A stretch of DNA of 15,000 nt, taken from NCBI GenBank assembly GCA_002005505.1, contig KV908497.1, positions 295,001-310,000 of the forward strand, given 5' to 3'. Made by a program: the position numbers and the translations under genes. Shown here in pieces: positions 7,628-14,901 of the stretch (position 1 is the stretch's first letter; each line of letters opens with the position of its first letter). A model generated the notes under the pieces. It had not been told where the DNA came from. It made no database searches and was given only the letters and a program-made list of their open reading frames with translations. This DNA comes from Botryococcus braunii (lineage: Eukaryota > Chlorophyta > Trebouxiophyceae).

Positions 7628-7643
7628 TGTGAAAGGTTATGGG
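7619..7643. repeat. Hairpin joining U5 and the primer binding site
   Basis: CCCATAACCT (7619-7628) and AGGTTATGGG (7634-7643) are perfect 10-bp inverted repeats with a 5-base loop. One arm is the primer binding site; the other is inside the end of U5 and, in the genomic RNA, has the same sequence as the tRNA anticodon loop. Confidence 0.85.
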
Positions 7644-7655
7644 CAATCGGCTTTC

Positions 7656-7790
7656 CCTGTACAAAGCAGACAGGTCGTCAATAGACGAAGTTACTCCAGC
7701 TACAGTCCGTACGACTGTCTGCTGAGTGCCACACACAACTGTAGGACAAGACTAGCATCTGGTGATGCCCAGCATCTTTCACAACCAGTT
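7656..7790 (-). repeat. LTR-internal direct repeat, U5-side copy
   Basis: Nearly identical to 7984-8119 and to 196-330; the copies begin CCTGTACAAAGCAGACAGG and end ACAACCAGTT. It is followed by about 193 bp of other LTR sequence before the second copy. Confidence 0.9.
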
Positions 7791-7983
7791 CCGTTACATC
7801 ATTATCTTGTACACAAGCACCGATCAAGCAATCTCTAGATAAGGCTCTAGACGGCTACGTTCAAGTACATGCCTATACTCCCTGAAGTCACTGTCCCTTA
7901 TCTGTTTGAGTGACTACAGGGTACACTAAGCTTGTTCACTCTCACAATAGCAACAATGATACAACACACACTGCCGCACCGTA

Positions 7984-8119
7984 CCTGTACAAAGCAGACA
8001 GGTCGTCAATAGACGAAGTTACTCCAGCTACAGTCCGTACGACTGTCTGCTGCAGTGCCACACACAACTGTAGGACAAGACTAGCATCGAGTGATGCCCA
8101 GCATCTTTCACAACCAGTT
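7984..8119 (-). repeat. LTR-internal direct repeat, second copy
   Basis: This copy differs from 7656-7790 by one inserted base (in CTGCTGCAGTG) and a few substitutions. It sits at the same place as 196-330 in the other LTR. Confidence 0.9.
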
Positions 8120-8322
8120 GGTATTCACTCCGGTGTGGCAGCCTTAAGAGTTCATCCGACAAACGTGTGATCTAGATAGGATTGTACCTTATGTTTGAAA
8201 ACGTCCAGAATCTGCCGTGTCTCGAGGTACCTTTTGTTCTCAATGGACCCATATCCTAATAGTGCACACATGAAGATCACTTAAAGCACAAGGCATTCAA
8301 TAATAATGTTCAGAACTCAACA

Positions 8323-8460
8323 ACTTTCAGTAGAGCAGTACACCAACATACAGACGGTACTGTTCGCTGACACGGTCCGGATCTCCGCGGAACCTTCCGA
8401 AGCATAAAGCCGTTTGAATTTGATTGCTTCGCAGTAAACCTAGGGTGCCTCTGCTCTCAA
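8323..8460. other. Flanking DNA without a recognised feature
   Basis: This is the host sequence right of the retrotransposon. The first five bases, ACTTT, are the likely target-site duplication, but the other side is outside the window, so it cannot be confirmed. Confidence 0.5.
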
Positions 8461-8474
8461 GTTGCCACACAAGT

Positions 8475-8720
8475 GTGTAAGTCTGAGTCTTGCGGGTTAG
8501 GATGGATCAGGCACATGGGCAGAGTAAGCTGCCCATGTAAGGCCCCTTGGACTCATTCACTGGGATGATTGCAAAGGTATAATTAGGATACGTGTCATAC
8601 ATCCTTGAACCAGACGAGAGCGCAGTCTTGTATCTTGAGAAGTTAGATGCCACACACTTGTGCTTGCAAGCGTGTAAGTCCCAGTCTTGCAGGTTAGAAT
8701 CTACACAGGCACATATGGGG
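8475..8720. repeat. Pair of imperfect 45-50 bp direct repeats
   Basis: GTGTAAGTC..AGTCTTGC.GGTTAG at 8475-8519 recurs at 8672-8720, each followed by CAGGCACAT. A further shared phrase CCATGTAA lies downstream of both (8532 and 8744). No gene is seen; the pair may be the remains of a tandem duplication of about 200 bp. Confidence 0.7.
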
Positions 8721-8849
8721 TTTATAAGTACTGGAATCTAATGGTCCATGTAAAGCAAGAGTTCTACCTGAACAACCTGAGCTTGCTCGAGCTACCGATG
8801 TCATTCCAGACCCATTACTATCCGACCTGTACATTGCACTGCTATGTAA

Positions 8850-9130
8850 CCGAATCGAATTCATATCGAATTCAGTCTCTATGCCCCATCAAGTCCTCAA
8901 TCGAATCCTTATCGAATTCAGCCTGAATTCGCATTGTCAAGAATACATGAGCGATGCGAATTCGAATCGAATTCAGTCTGAATTCGCAATATCAAGAATC
9001 AAGGAGCGATGCCGAATTCGGCCCGAATCTGGTTTAGAAAACGCGTGGAAAACAGCGGCACCGGCGAATCGAAGCGAATTCGGCATCCCGACACCAGGAT
9101 GAATTCCGCATCGGATTCGCATCGAATTAT
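8850..9130. repeat. GAATTC-rich degenerate repeat field
   Basis: TCGAATTCAG starts at 8866 (partial), 8912 and 8967; the last two units are 55 bp apart and share GAATTCGCA, TCAAGAAT and GAGCGATGC. Further GAATTC and GAATCG words continue to 9128. This looks like a decayed tandem repeat with a palindromic core, not a gene. Confidence 0.7.
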
Positions 9131-9610
9131 AGTTGCGAAATCTACTAGTGGCAGGATGGAGGTTTGGCAAGCAGCGATCACAACCGGCAGGGCAGGCCCT
9201 AGGCCCACGTTGGCTTGGCTGTTTGCAAGCGGGTGGCCCTCCAGCATTGACGCAGCGCTCTCATGGCGGACTCGCGACATGGCCATGCTGCAACTGTATA
9301 TGCACCTTACAATTCTGAAGCTCCACATCACTTTATAAGCTTATTTATTTGCATGGATCAGTCATGGCAGACATATGCACTGAACTCCATGGAAACCTTT
9401 GGAATACTTTGGCAACTATTCCATGCATGTGCCAAAGCGTTTGCAAGATATGAAACTGTGTTTTGGAAGTATTGCGCTAAGTATTGCGCTACCATTGCCG
9501 TATGTTTTAGGTTCTAAAGACTGAGATACCATCGATGTCCGACAACGCCCTTCAGGCAAGGAGTTGCAGGCCTGCAGGGTTTATTGGTGTGGGTCTGTGG
9601 TGCACCAGAA
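9131..9610. other. No gene seen
   Basis: Short frames on both strands have no recognisable motif. An AT-richer stretch with TTATTTATTTGCATG lies near 9340-9355. Confidence 0.5.
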
Positions 9611-9613
9611 GTC

Positions 9614-9712
9614 TATGTACTTTAATGGGACTGAGCAGTGCACTTGTGAGGACTGATCAGAAAACCATGTGCTTTGAGGGACTGGCCATGTGGCATTGTG
9701 AGGAGTGATCAT
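9614..9712. repeat. Two diverged tandem units of about 50 bp
   Basis: ATGTACTTTAATGGGACTG ... TGTGAGGACTGATCA is followed by ATGTGCTTTGAGGGACTG ... TGTGAGGAGTGATCA. The units differ at several positions. Confidence 0.65.
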
Positions 9713-9849
9713 GATCAGACATCAAGAATGCTGTTGTGTTTGAGATATGGTCAGACTAGCTATATAGTTGAATAGTATAGTCAGACACTGATCAGACATC
9801 AAGAATGCTGTTTTGTTTGAGATATGGTCAGGCTAGCTATATAGTTGAA
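9713..9849. repeat. Tandem repeat, 60-bp core, 77-bp period, two copies
   Basis: The core GATCAGACATCAAGAATGCT through GCTATATAGTTGAA occurs at 9713-9772 and 9790-9849 with only two substitutions, separated by 17 bases. The near identity suggests a recent duplication. No coding frame is preserved across the copies that I can identify. Confidence 0.9.
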
Positions 9850-10399
9850 ACCAAATATGAGCAACAGGTTAATGGGTCCCGCACTATGTAATACATGGAT
9901 CAATACAAATGCCTTCAAGGTCGCATTGCATATCATGTATGCCATTATAGTGGTCCAAGACTGATTTAGTGCCTCAATTTGTTGGGAATACGTAGAAATA
10001 TCTCCCAGAATATTGATTCCAGAATGTGCTGAATTGACTTCAGTCCGTTTTAAAATGGCCCCATTTTCGAGCATGGAAAGCGAATACTTATCGTTGCTGA
10101 TTCGTCCCGTTTTCGTACATGTATTGCTGCAGTCCTTTCGATGCGAAATCGAGCCCAAACCCTCCCAGTTGCGTGCACAATTCGATTCCGATTCGTGATT
10201 TCCTGACTCAGCGGTTTCCGAACCCATTCCGAACGAAAATAGGTTCCCATCGGACTTGGTCCGATAGACTGTCGAAGCGTATCAGATTCGTTCTGGAAAT
10301 CGTTCCGGGTCGCGTTCAATTTCGTTCCACAAATTTCTCGATATCGGAACGAAATTCTGTCGCGATCCATTCGAAACCATGGTACCCGTGCCACTAGTG
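9850..10399. other. No gene seen; TTCG/CGAA-rich stretch near its right end
   Basis: Between about 10130 and 10380 words such as GATTCG, TTCCGAAC and TTCGTTCC recur, resembling the composition of 8850-9130. Frames on both strands are open for up to 142 codons but show no motif, and the skewed word use explains the openness. Confidence 0.5.
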
Positions 10400-10584
10400 A
10401 CCAGGCATAAAACGATAAGGATCATAAAATGGGGAAGAAGGTGCTTGCTGGTGTGGCAGGTCTTGGGCCACACGGTGATACGTATGGGTGGTATCCCATT
10501 GATGCGCATGTCGGGTTCCGCTGCTATTGTCATGGCGCCTGTAGTTTGTTTTTCGGACAAAAGTGTCTGTTGCAGTTGCCTGGT
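10400..10584 (-). repeat. Isolated copy of a 185-bp module segment with terminal inverted repeats
   Basis: This segment is homologous to 12577-12761 and 13284-13468. All three are exactly 185 bp with no indels, despite roughly 10 percent divergence, and all begin ACCAGGCA and end TGCCTGGT. The similarity of this copy to the others fades just outside the inverted repeats. On the minus strand it encodes a phrase like HRVAQDLPHQQAPSSPFYDP, and the frame stays open through the segment and then hits a stop just outside it. Confidence 0.85.
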
Positions 10585-10979
<395 letters not shown>

Positions 10980-11180
10980 AGCCAGATAAACAAAACTTCT
11001 GTGATGGGGAACAGCTCGCCTTATCTGGGGGTCCACAGACATAGACAGGAGATTGGGACACTTTGTGAAAACGTAAAATTGTTTGAGGAAGAGTCAACTG
11101 CTTGCGCTTCCTTTCCCCGGATCTCAAAAGTTGTTTCGATTACATCAAGTTTCCAGGCACCTTGGAATGCTAGGCGTTAT
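10980..11180. other. No feature seen
   Basis: The flank of the microsatellite has a short plus frame up to 11186 without a recognisable motif. Confidence 0.4.
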
Positions 11181-11210
11181 CGCTAGGCTTGCGTTATCGC
11201 CAGCCTAGCG
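11181..11210. repeat. Hairpin with 9-bp arms
   Basis: CGCTAGGCT and AGCCTAGCG are perfect inverted repeats around a 12-base loop. The loop word GCGTTATCGC also occurs at 11174-11183, overlapping the left arm. Confidence 0.75.
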
Positions 11211-11488
11211 GGGTTGTGTAACTGGCTTCCACCGTCTGCCATTTGAAGTTCTCTTGTGAGTCCCTATCCTAGACCCATCATTCACGCTCGCTGACTTTTA
11301 TGGTTAACATTTCCCTGACAATCCGCGTAATGACCCACGTGGATCTTCTTATAATTACACCGGTTTGCGTTCGGTTTTTTATGCGTTCAAAGTTGACTGA
11401 TCAGAAAGTTAGGTTTGGGTCCCTCTTAATCTGCCAAATGCTAGTTTAATGTCAACATTAATATGCTGAGAACTTGAAAAGGATGCAT
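11211..11488. other. No feature seen
   Basis: Unique sequence without a convincing frame or structure. Confidence 0.4.
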
Positions 11489-11562
11489 TACCAGATTTAG
11501 ATATCTTAAGCTGGTACCAGATTAAGACATCTTAATCAGTGGCCTGTATCGATAGAGGCCAC
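11489..11562. repeat. Cluster of three adjacent palindromes
   Basis: TACCAGATTTAGATATCTTAAG (near palindrome) is directly followed by a diverged copy, TACCAGATTAAGACATCTTAATC, whose GATTAAGA/TCTTAATC arms (11520-11527 and 11530-11537) are perfect around CA. Next comes a 24-bp palindrome (11539-11562) with arms GTGGCCT/AGGCCAC and TATCGATA in the middle, with one mismatched pair. Confidence 0.8.
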
Positions 11563-11869
11563 AAGATCGCGATGAGACCAACACATCCTATTCACATCAT
11601 ACATGCTCTATCTGCACATGTATCACTACTAAATTACGTAGGGTAGACAATATAAAGGCCAGTACAATTTTTGTAGACGTAACATCCGGGTCTGGGTCCC
11701 AAAAAGGAAGATCACCCCGACATCGTCGACGTCCCAAAACAAATACTATTTTCAATACATATGCCTTGAAAAGTGTATCTCATAAAAGTTATTCGACATT
11801 TGAATCTTTGTGCAGGACCTAAGAAAAATTTCAAGAGTGGCTAGCAAAGACCTAGAAGAAATTGAGGGT
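11563..11869. other. No gene seen
   Basis: AT-richer sequence between the palindrome cluster and the module array. No frame of note. Confidence 0.4.
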
Positions 11870-11922
11870 TGGCAGTTCGGCTATGGATTGCAGTAAGGTG
11901 GAAAGGTTGGCCGGTACCACGG

Positions 11923-12795
11923 TCATGGTCCTGGCAAGGTACCATAATACAGCTCATCGAAATTGGGAAGTGTAGCTGACGTTTCCTGGTTCTGATACAG
12001 AGGCAGGTCCTGGAGCATGTTGTTATACGGCTGGGTGGCATCCCCGTCATACGTGGCTACATATTCCTGGGCCTCTGACGGCAGGACGTGTGGCAGCCCT
12101 CGCGTCTGCTCTTGTGGCCCGTTCCGAGGGTACTCACTGTCATGAACTTGAAGCTGACCTTGCAGTGGATCGAAATGCCGGCTCCTTTGATCCCCTATCT
12201 GCACACGTGGCCGACTGTATTGACAAAACGTAGGCTGCCGAAAGGATTGAACACGAGATTGCCGAAGAGGCTGTTCATATGAGTGACGCCCTGACTTTTC
12301 ATTACCGTACGCGATCTCGTGGTGAGCTTGTAATGTGTAGCGTCCGACGTGCTGGGGATTTTGCAATGTGTAGCGTCCGTCGTGCTGGGGATTTTGCATT
12401 GTGTAGTGTCCGACGTGCTGGGGATTTTGCAATGTATAGCGTCCGTCGTGCTGGGGATTCTGCAAAGTGTAGTGTCCGACGTGCTGGGGATTTTGCAATG
12501 CGCAGTGTCCGACGTGCCCCACTGGAGGGGTGACGGTAGTACTGTAATTCGCAGTAAGGTGGACAGGTGGGTTGGTACCAGGCATAGAACGATAAGGATC
12601 ATAAAATGGGGAAGAATGTGCTTGCTGGTGTGGCAGGTCTTGGGCCACACGGTGGTACGGATGGGTGGCATCCCATTGATGCGTAAGTCGGGTTCCGCTG
12701 CTATTGTCATTGCGCCTGTAGTTTACCTTCTGGACAAAACTGTCTGTTGAAGGTGCCTGGTAGAGTCGTTGGTGGAAGTCCGAAGGAAGTGGGTG
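11923..12795 (-). CDS. Repeat-rich Pro/Gln/His/Tyr protein, 290 open codons (putative, 3' part)
   Basis: The frame is open from just after a TAA (12796-12798) to a TGA at 11923. It has no ATG at its upstream end; the first alternative start is GTG at 12648, giving 241 residues. The order is an N-terminal part with PSDFHQRLYQAPSTDSFVQ and YRRNDNSSGTRLTHQW, then HRVAQDLPHQQAHSSPFYDP, then 11-residue repeats of the type NPQHVGHYTLQ alternating with NPQHDGRYTLQ, then a Gln/Arg-rich part (RPRVQIGDQRSRHFDPLQG, NGPQEQTRG). The last 50 residues (GDATQPYNNMLQDLPLYQNQ) look like a diverged repeat of the WDATHPYHRVAQDLPHQ region. No known domain, signal peptide or membrane segment is seen. Whether it is expressed is unknown; it could be a non-coding satellite that happens to be open. 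Confidence 0.45.
   Translation of the reverse strand, partial: HPLPSDFHQRLYQAPSTDSFVQKVNYRRNDNSSGTRLTHQWDATHPYHRVAQDLPHQQAHSSPFYDPYRSMPGTNPPVHLTANYSTTVTPPVGHVGHCALQNPQHVGHYTLQNPQHDGRYTLQNPQHVGHYTMQNPQHDGRYTLQNPQHVGRYTLQAHHEIAYGNEKSGRHSYEQPLRQSRVQSFRQPTFCQYSRPRVQIGDQRSRHFDPLQGQLQVHDSEYPRNGPQEQTRGLPHVLPSEAQEYVATYDGDATQPYNNMLQDLPLYQNQETSATLPNFDELYYGTLPGP
12332..12520 (-). repeat. 33-bp tandem repeats, five full units and one partial
   Basis: Units start at 12332, 12365, 12398, 12431, 12464 and 12497 (partial), each close to AATGTGTAGCGTCCGACGTG plus CTGGGGATTTTGC. On the minus strand each encodes 11 residues. Two variants (TCCGAC giving Val-Gly, TCCGTC giving Asp-Gly) alternate, so there is also a 66-bp higher-order period. 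Confidence 0.95.
12577..12761 (-). repeat. 185-bp segment with terminal inverted repeats, second copy
   Basis: Starts TACCAGGCA (from 12576) and ends TGCCTGGTA. Homologous without indels to 10400-10584 and 13284-13468. Confidence 0.88.
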
Positions 12796-13137
12796 TTAAT
12801 AGAAAACTGGCGGGTATCTGACTTGTCCATGTTCCAAAAGGGTCTGCTTGGCCTGTGACGACTCCACTGGTGGTTGCACTCCCCGCTGCTCTTGTGGCTT
12901 GTTTCGCAGGTGCTCACTGTCATGCAATTGAAGATGACCTGACAGTGGATCGTGTCGGTTCGCTTGCTTCCCTGACTCCCATTCCTGCACACGTGGCCAT
13001 CCAAGTGGACCAAACCTATTTTGTCGAAGTGATTGGTCCTGTGACTCCCGACAAGACTGTGGCCATGGCTGACGCCCTGTTTCCTCACGCGCTTGACGCT
13101 GTTCCCCTTGCTGGTCTTCAGGTTCTGGAGATTTTGC

Positions 13138-13227
13138 AATGTGTAGCGTCCGTCGTGCTGGGGATTGTGCAATATGTAGCGTCCGTCGTGCTGGGGATTC
13201 TGCAAAGTGTAGTGTCCGACGTGCCCC
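13138..13227 (-). repeat. 33-bp tandem repeats, two full units and one partial
   Basis: Units start at 13138, 13171 and 13204 (partial). They are the same family as 12332-12520, with fewer copies, showing that unit number has changed since the modules were duplicated. Confidence 0.92.
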
Positions 13228-13283
13228 ACCGGAGAGGTGACGGTACTACTGTAACTCGCACTAAGGTGGACAGGATGGCTGGT

Positions 13284-13468
13284 ACCAGGCATAGAACGAT
13301 AAGGACCATAAAATGGGGAAGAAGGTGCTCGCTGGTGTGGCAGGTCTTGCGCCACACGGTGGTACGTGTGGGTGGGATTCCATTGATGCGTAAGTCGAGT
13401 TCCGCTGCTATTGTCATTGCGCCTGTAGTTTGCTGTTTGGACAAAATAGTCTGTTGCAGGTGCCTGGT
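13284..13468 (-). repeat. 185-bp segment with terminal inverted repeats, third copy
   Basis: Starts ACCAGGCA and ends TGCCTGGT, with the same length as the other two copies and no indels. Confidence 0.88.
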
Positions 13469-13520
13469 AGCGTCGTTGGTGGAAGTCCGAAGGAAGGGGT
13501 TGTTGATAGAAAACTGGCGG

Positions 13521-13895
13521 GTCTCTGAACTGTCCATGTTCTAAAATTTTTAAAGGGTCTGCTGAACCTGTGACGACTCCACTGGTGGTTGCACTCGCGG
13601 CTGCTCTTGTGGCTCGTGTCGCAGGTGCTCACTGTCATGCAATTGAAGATGACCTGACAGTGGATCGTGTCGGTTTGCTTTCTTCCCTGACTCCCATTCT
13701 TGCACACGTGGCCGTCCAAGTGGACCAAACCTATTTTGTCGAAGTGATTGGTCCTGTGACTCCCGACAATACTGTGGCCATGGCTGACGCCCTGTATCTT
13801 GACGCGCTTCAAGCTGTTCCCCTTGCTGGTCTTCTGGTTGCTGATGTGACTGAGCATGTTCACCTTCCAGAGATTCTGGGAACTTCCATTTCTTC
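13521..13895 (-). pseudogene. Upstream-most module of the repeat protein, partial, frameshifted
   Basis: The minus frame homologous to the Gln/Glu-rich part opens after a TGA near 13903 and reads KKWKFPESLEGEHAQSHQQP, EDQQGEQLEARQDTGRQPWP, SLRQNRFGPLGRPRVQEW and HLQLHDSEHLRHEPQEQPRV, then hits TAA within TTTAAAAATTTTA (13545-13556). Relative to the next module, about eight bases are inserted there. There is no clear start codon; a pyrimidine-rich run followed by CAG at about 13897-13912 could be a splice acceptor (inference). A different open frame covers 13414-13863. Confidence 0.4.
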
Positions 13896-14027
13896 GTTCT
13901 GCAACATCAAAAAACCATCGACGTGCAACAATTTAAAAATTTGTTTGGAATATTTTGCTTCAAGGGGGCAGCGGACGTGGACTATTTAAATGACCTAGCA
14001 AGAATAACGTATACGGTATACATTGAC

Positions 14028-14037
14028 GTATATATAC
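14028..14037. promoter_or_regulatory. Possible TATA element upstream of the module array
   Basis: The palindromic GTATATATAC lies about 130 bases upstream of the rightmost module on the minus strand, near GTATACGGTATAC. Position is the only support. Confidence 0.2.
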
Positions 14038-14550
14038 TTTTGTAAGGTCTATCTAACCTCATTGCCCCCCTCTAAAGCGCGCGTTTGCTTCGGCGCGGGG
14101 TAATTATGAAATTTATTGATGAAAATGAACAGTGGTAGTATTATGCTAAGTGCCATTTTCATTAATGAATGTTATGGTTCTTAGTCATGAATACTATACT
14201 GAGAACAAGCTTCCAGAGACTCGTAGCACGTGGGAACGCAAACTGTTCATGAGTATTAAAGCTGAGAAGTAACTCTCCTTATGGCAGATAATGGGGACTT
14301 CGGTAATTCAGATGGCTTCACGCGCAGAGAACCTGCAACTTATCACGTAGGTACTGGTATACTTTCAAGTTTCACATGTTAATCCGATAAAATGTCTCTT
14401 TGAGCTGGTCGATTTTTTAATTTGTCTGCTCACGCATTTTGTTTCAATATTGTTGGACGCGCTGCAATTGCAAGCACCCCTTTGCGAAACACTATCGTCT
14501 TTCAACAAACATACTAAATAAACTGCCTCTGGCCGACTGTATTTGTGACA
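14038..14550. other. AT-richer intergenic stretch
   Basis: No gene seen. It contains a 13-bp imperfect inverted repeat, ATTGATGAAAATG (14115-14127) and CATTTTCATTAAT (14154-14166), with one mismatch and a 26-base loop, and a GC-rich island GCGCGCG near 14077-14098. Confidence 0.5.
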
Positions 14551-14556
14551 TTTATT
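14551..14556 (-). terminator. AATAAA polyadenylation signal
   Basis: AATAAA on the minus strand begins about 20 bases after the stop of the AP2 gene, inside TTTAATAAATG. The spacing from the stop is short but acceptable for a 3' UTR. Confidence 0.4.
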
Positions 14557-14577
14557 AAATACATAAAGTTTATAAGG

Positions 14578-14892
14578 TCATCTTTCTTGGCTTCTAGCCT
14601 CCTTTTCGTATGCGATTGCGGCATCTTCTTCTGTTTCGTGTAAACCCAGATATTTCTTAGTCCCGTTTATCGTAATTTCTGCTTGCCATTTATTAGTTTG
14701 TTTATGCCAGGAAACTCCCTCGTAATTTGATGAAGTTCTTTCCTTCTTCTCGTTTTTGTATTTTTCTAGCAATTCCTGCAGACCCATTGTTTCCAGCTCT
14801 GCCCTATCTTCATCGGTCAAACGGGCCTGGACTTCATGAGGACACTCCCTTTGCTTAGAAGAACAGTCTTTGTACCTGACCCTGTCCCACAT
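14578..14892 (-). CDS. Small AP2/ERF-domain protein
   Basis: The ATG at 14890-14892 gives 104 residues; the frame is open three codons further to a TTG and on to a TAG near 14937, so the gene may also be the 3' exon of a longer one. The C-terminal half is an AP2/ERF DNA-binding fold: SNYEGVSWHKQTNKWQAEI (beta strands with the W-x-W-like pattern), NGTKKYLGLHETEEDAAIAY (third strand and start of the amphipathic helix). The helix is short, ending with SQER and a stop instead of the usual 10 or more further residues. The N-terminal half (about 55 residues) is charged, with a probable helix ELLEKYKNEKKER. AP2 proteins are sequence-specific DNA binders in plants and algae and also occur in some homing endonucleases; no HNH motif is visible. 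It lies about 700 bases from the module array and is not linked to it by any visible feature. Confidence 0.75.
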   Translation of the reverse strand: MWDRVRYKDCSSKQRECPHEVQARLTDEDRAELETMGLQELLEKYKNEKKERTSSNYEGVSWHKQTNKWQAEITINGTKKYLGLHETEEDAAIAYEKEARSQER

Positions 14893-14901
14893 GCTTGCCA
14901 A

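Larger units (their letters stand above)
1..8322 (-). mobile_element. Ty1/copia LTR retrotransposon, degenerate, with internal duplication
   Basis: The minus strand reads 5' LTR, primer binding site, gag, protease, integrase, reverse transcriptase, RNase H, polypurine tract, 3' LTR. Integrase ahead of RT is the Ty1/copia (Pseudoviridae-type) order, not the Ty3/gypsy order. The right LTR is complete and bounded by TG and CA; the left LTR is cut by the window start, so the second target-site duplication cannot be seen. The right flank after the LTR starts ACTTT. One 1.5-kb piece of pol is present twice around an N and is probably an assembly artefact; without it the element would be roughly 7 kb, within the usual copia range. 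Stops and frameshifts in every pol section and the altered RT active site argue that this copy is inactive. The two LTRs differ by few bases over the shared 533 bp, which suggests a fairly recent insertion (inference). Confidence 0.95.
7628..8322 (-). repeat. 5' LTR of the copia element, complete (695 bp)
   Basis: The boundaries are set by three agreeing facts: the primer binding site starts at 7627, the LTR begins TGTG and ends AACA (TG...CA), and the right end coincides with the last base shared with the left LTR. On the minus strand U3 starts TGTTGAGTTC. It contains a 135-bp segment twice (7656-7790 and 7984-8119). It should carry the promoter and polyadenylation signals of the element; I cannot place a TATA box with confidence. 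Confidence 0.92.
12799..13520 (-). pseudogene. Second module of the repeat protein, broken by frameshift and stop
   Basis: In the same sense as the 290-codon frame this module reads PVFYQQPLPSDFHQRRYQAP, then YRRNDNSSGTRLTHQW, VAQDLPHQRAPSSPFYGPYR and NPQHDGRYILH repeats. The matching Gln/Glu-rich part (EPEDQQGEQRQAREETGRQP, then WPRVQEWESG and LSGHLQLHDSEHLR) lies in another frame, so a single-base indel separates the repeats from it near 13115-13130. That second frame then ends at TAA (12796-12798), where the other module has CAA or similar. A long minus frame at 12723-13355 spans the module but leaves the homologous frame. I read this as a decayed copy, unless splicing restores the frame. 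Confidence 0.5.
11870..13880 (-). repeat. Tandem array of modules of about 715 bp
   Basis: At least two and a half modules lie head to tail. The ACCAGGCA start of the 185-bp segment recurs at 12577 and 13284 (707 bp apart); the GTGACGACTCCACTGG phrase recurs near 12856 and 13570 (714 bp apart), with a more diverged equivalent near 12100-12310. Each module contains a Gln/Glu-rich half, the 185-bp segment, and a block of 33-bp repeats whose number varies (5.7 units in one, 2.7 in the other). A weaker match to the segment edge (GCAGTAAGGTGGA.AGG) at 11890-11915 suggests an older copy on the left. Confidence 0.9.

Noticed and set aside
7605..7643. tRNA-Met gene, because of the CCCATAACC anticodon-arm match
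   Set aside because: Only 13 contiguous bases fit; there is no acceptor stem, D arm or T arm around it. The place next to the LTR explains it as a primer binding site.
7133..8170. Small frames in the LTR and leader
   Set aside because: They are short and without motifs, and the sequence is explained by the LTR and leader.
9799..10394. Minus-strand frames of 142 and 114 codons
   Set aside because: They overlap each other and a tandem repeat, and the openness follows from the TTCG-rich word use; no domain is seen.
12332..12520. CRISPR array, because of regularly spaced 33-bp repeats
   Set aside because: The units are contiguous with no unique spacers, and the DNA is eukaryotic.
14578..14901. 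HNH-AP2 homing endonuclease
   Set aside because: The N-terminal half has no HNH-type residues in the visible part; only the AP2 portion can be supported.
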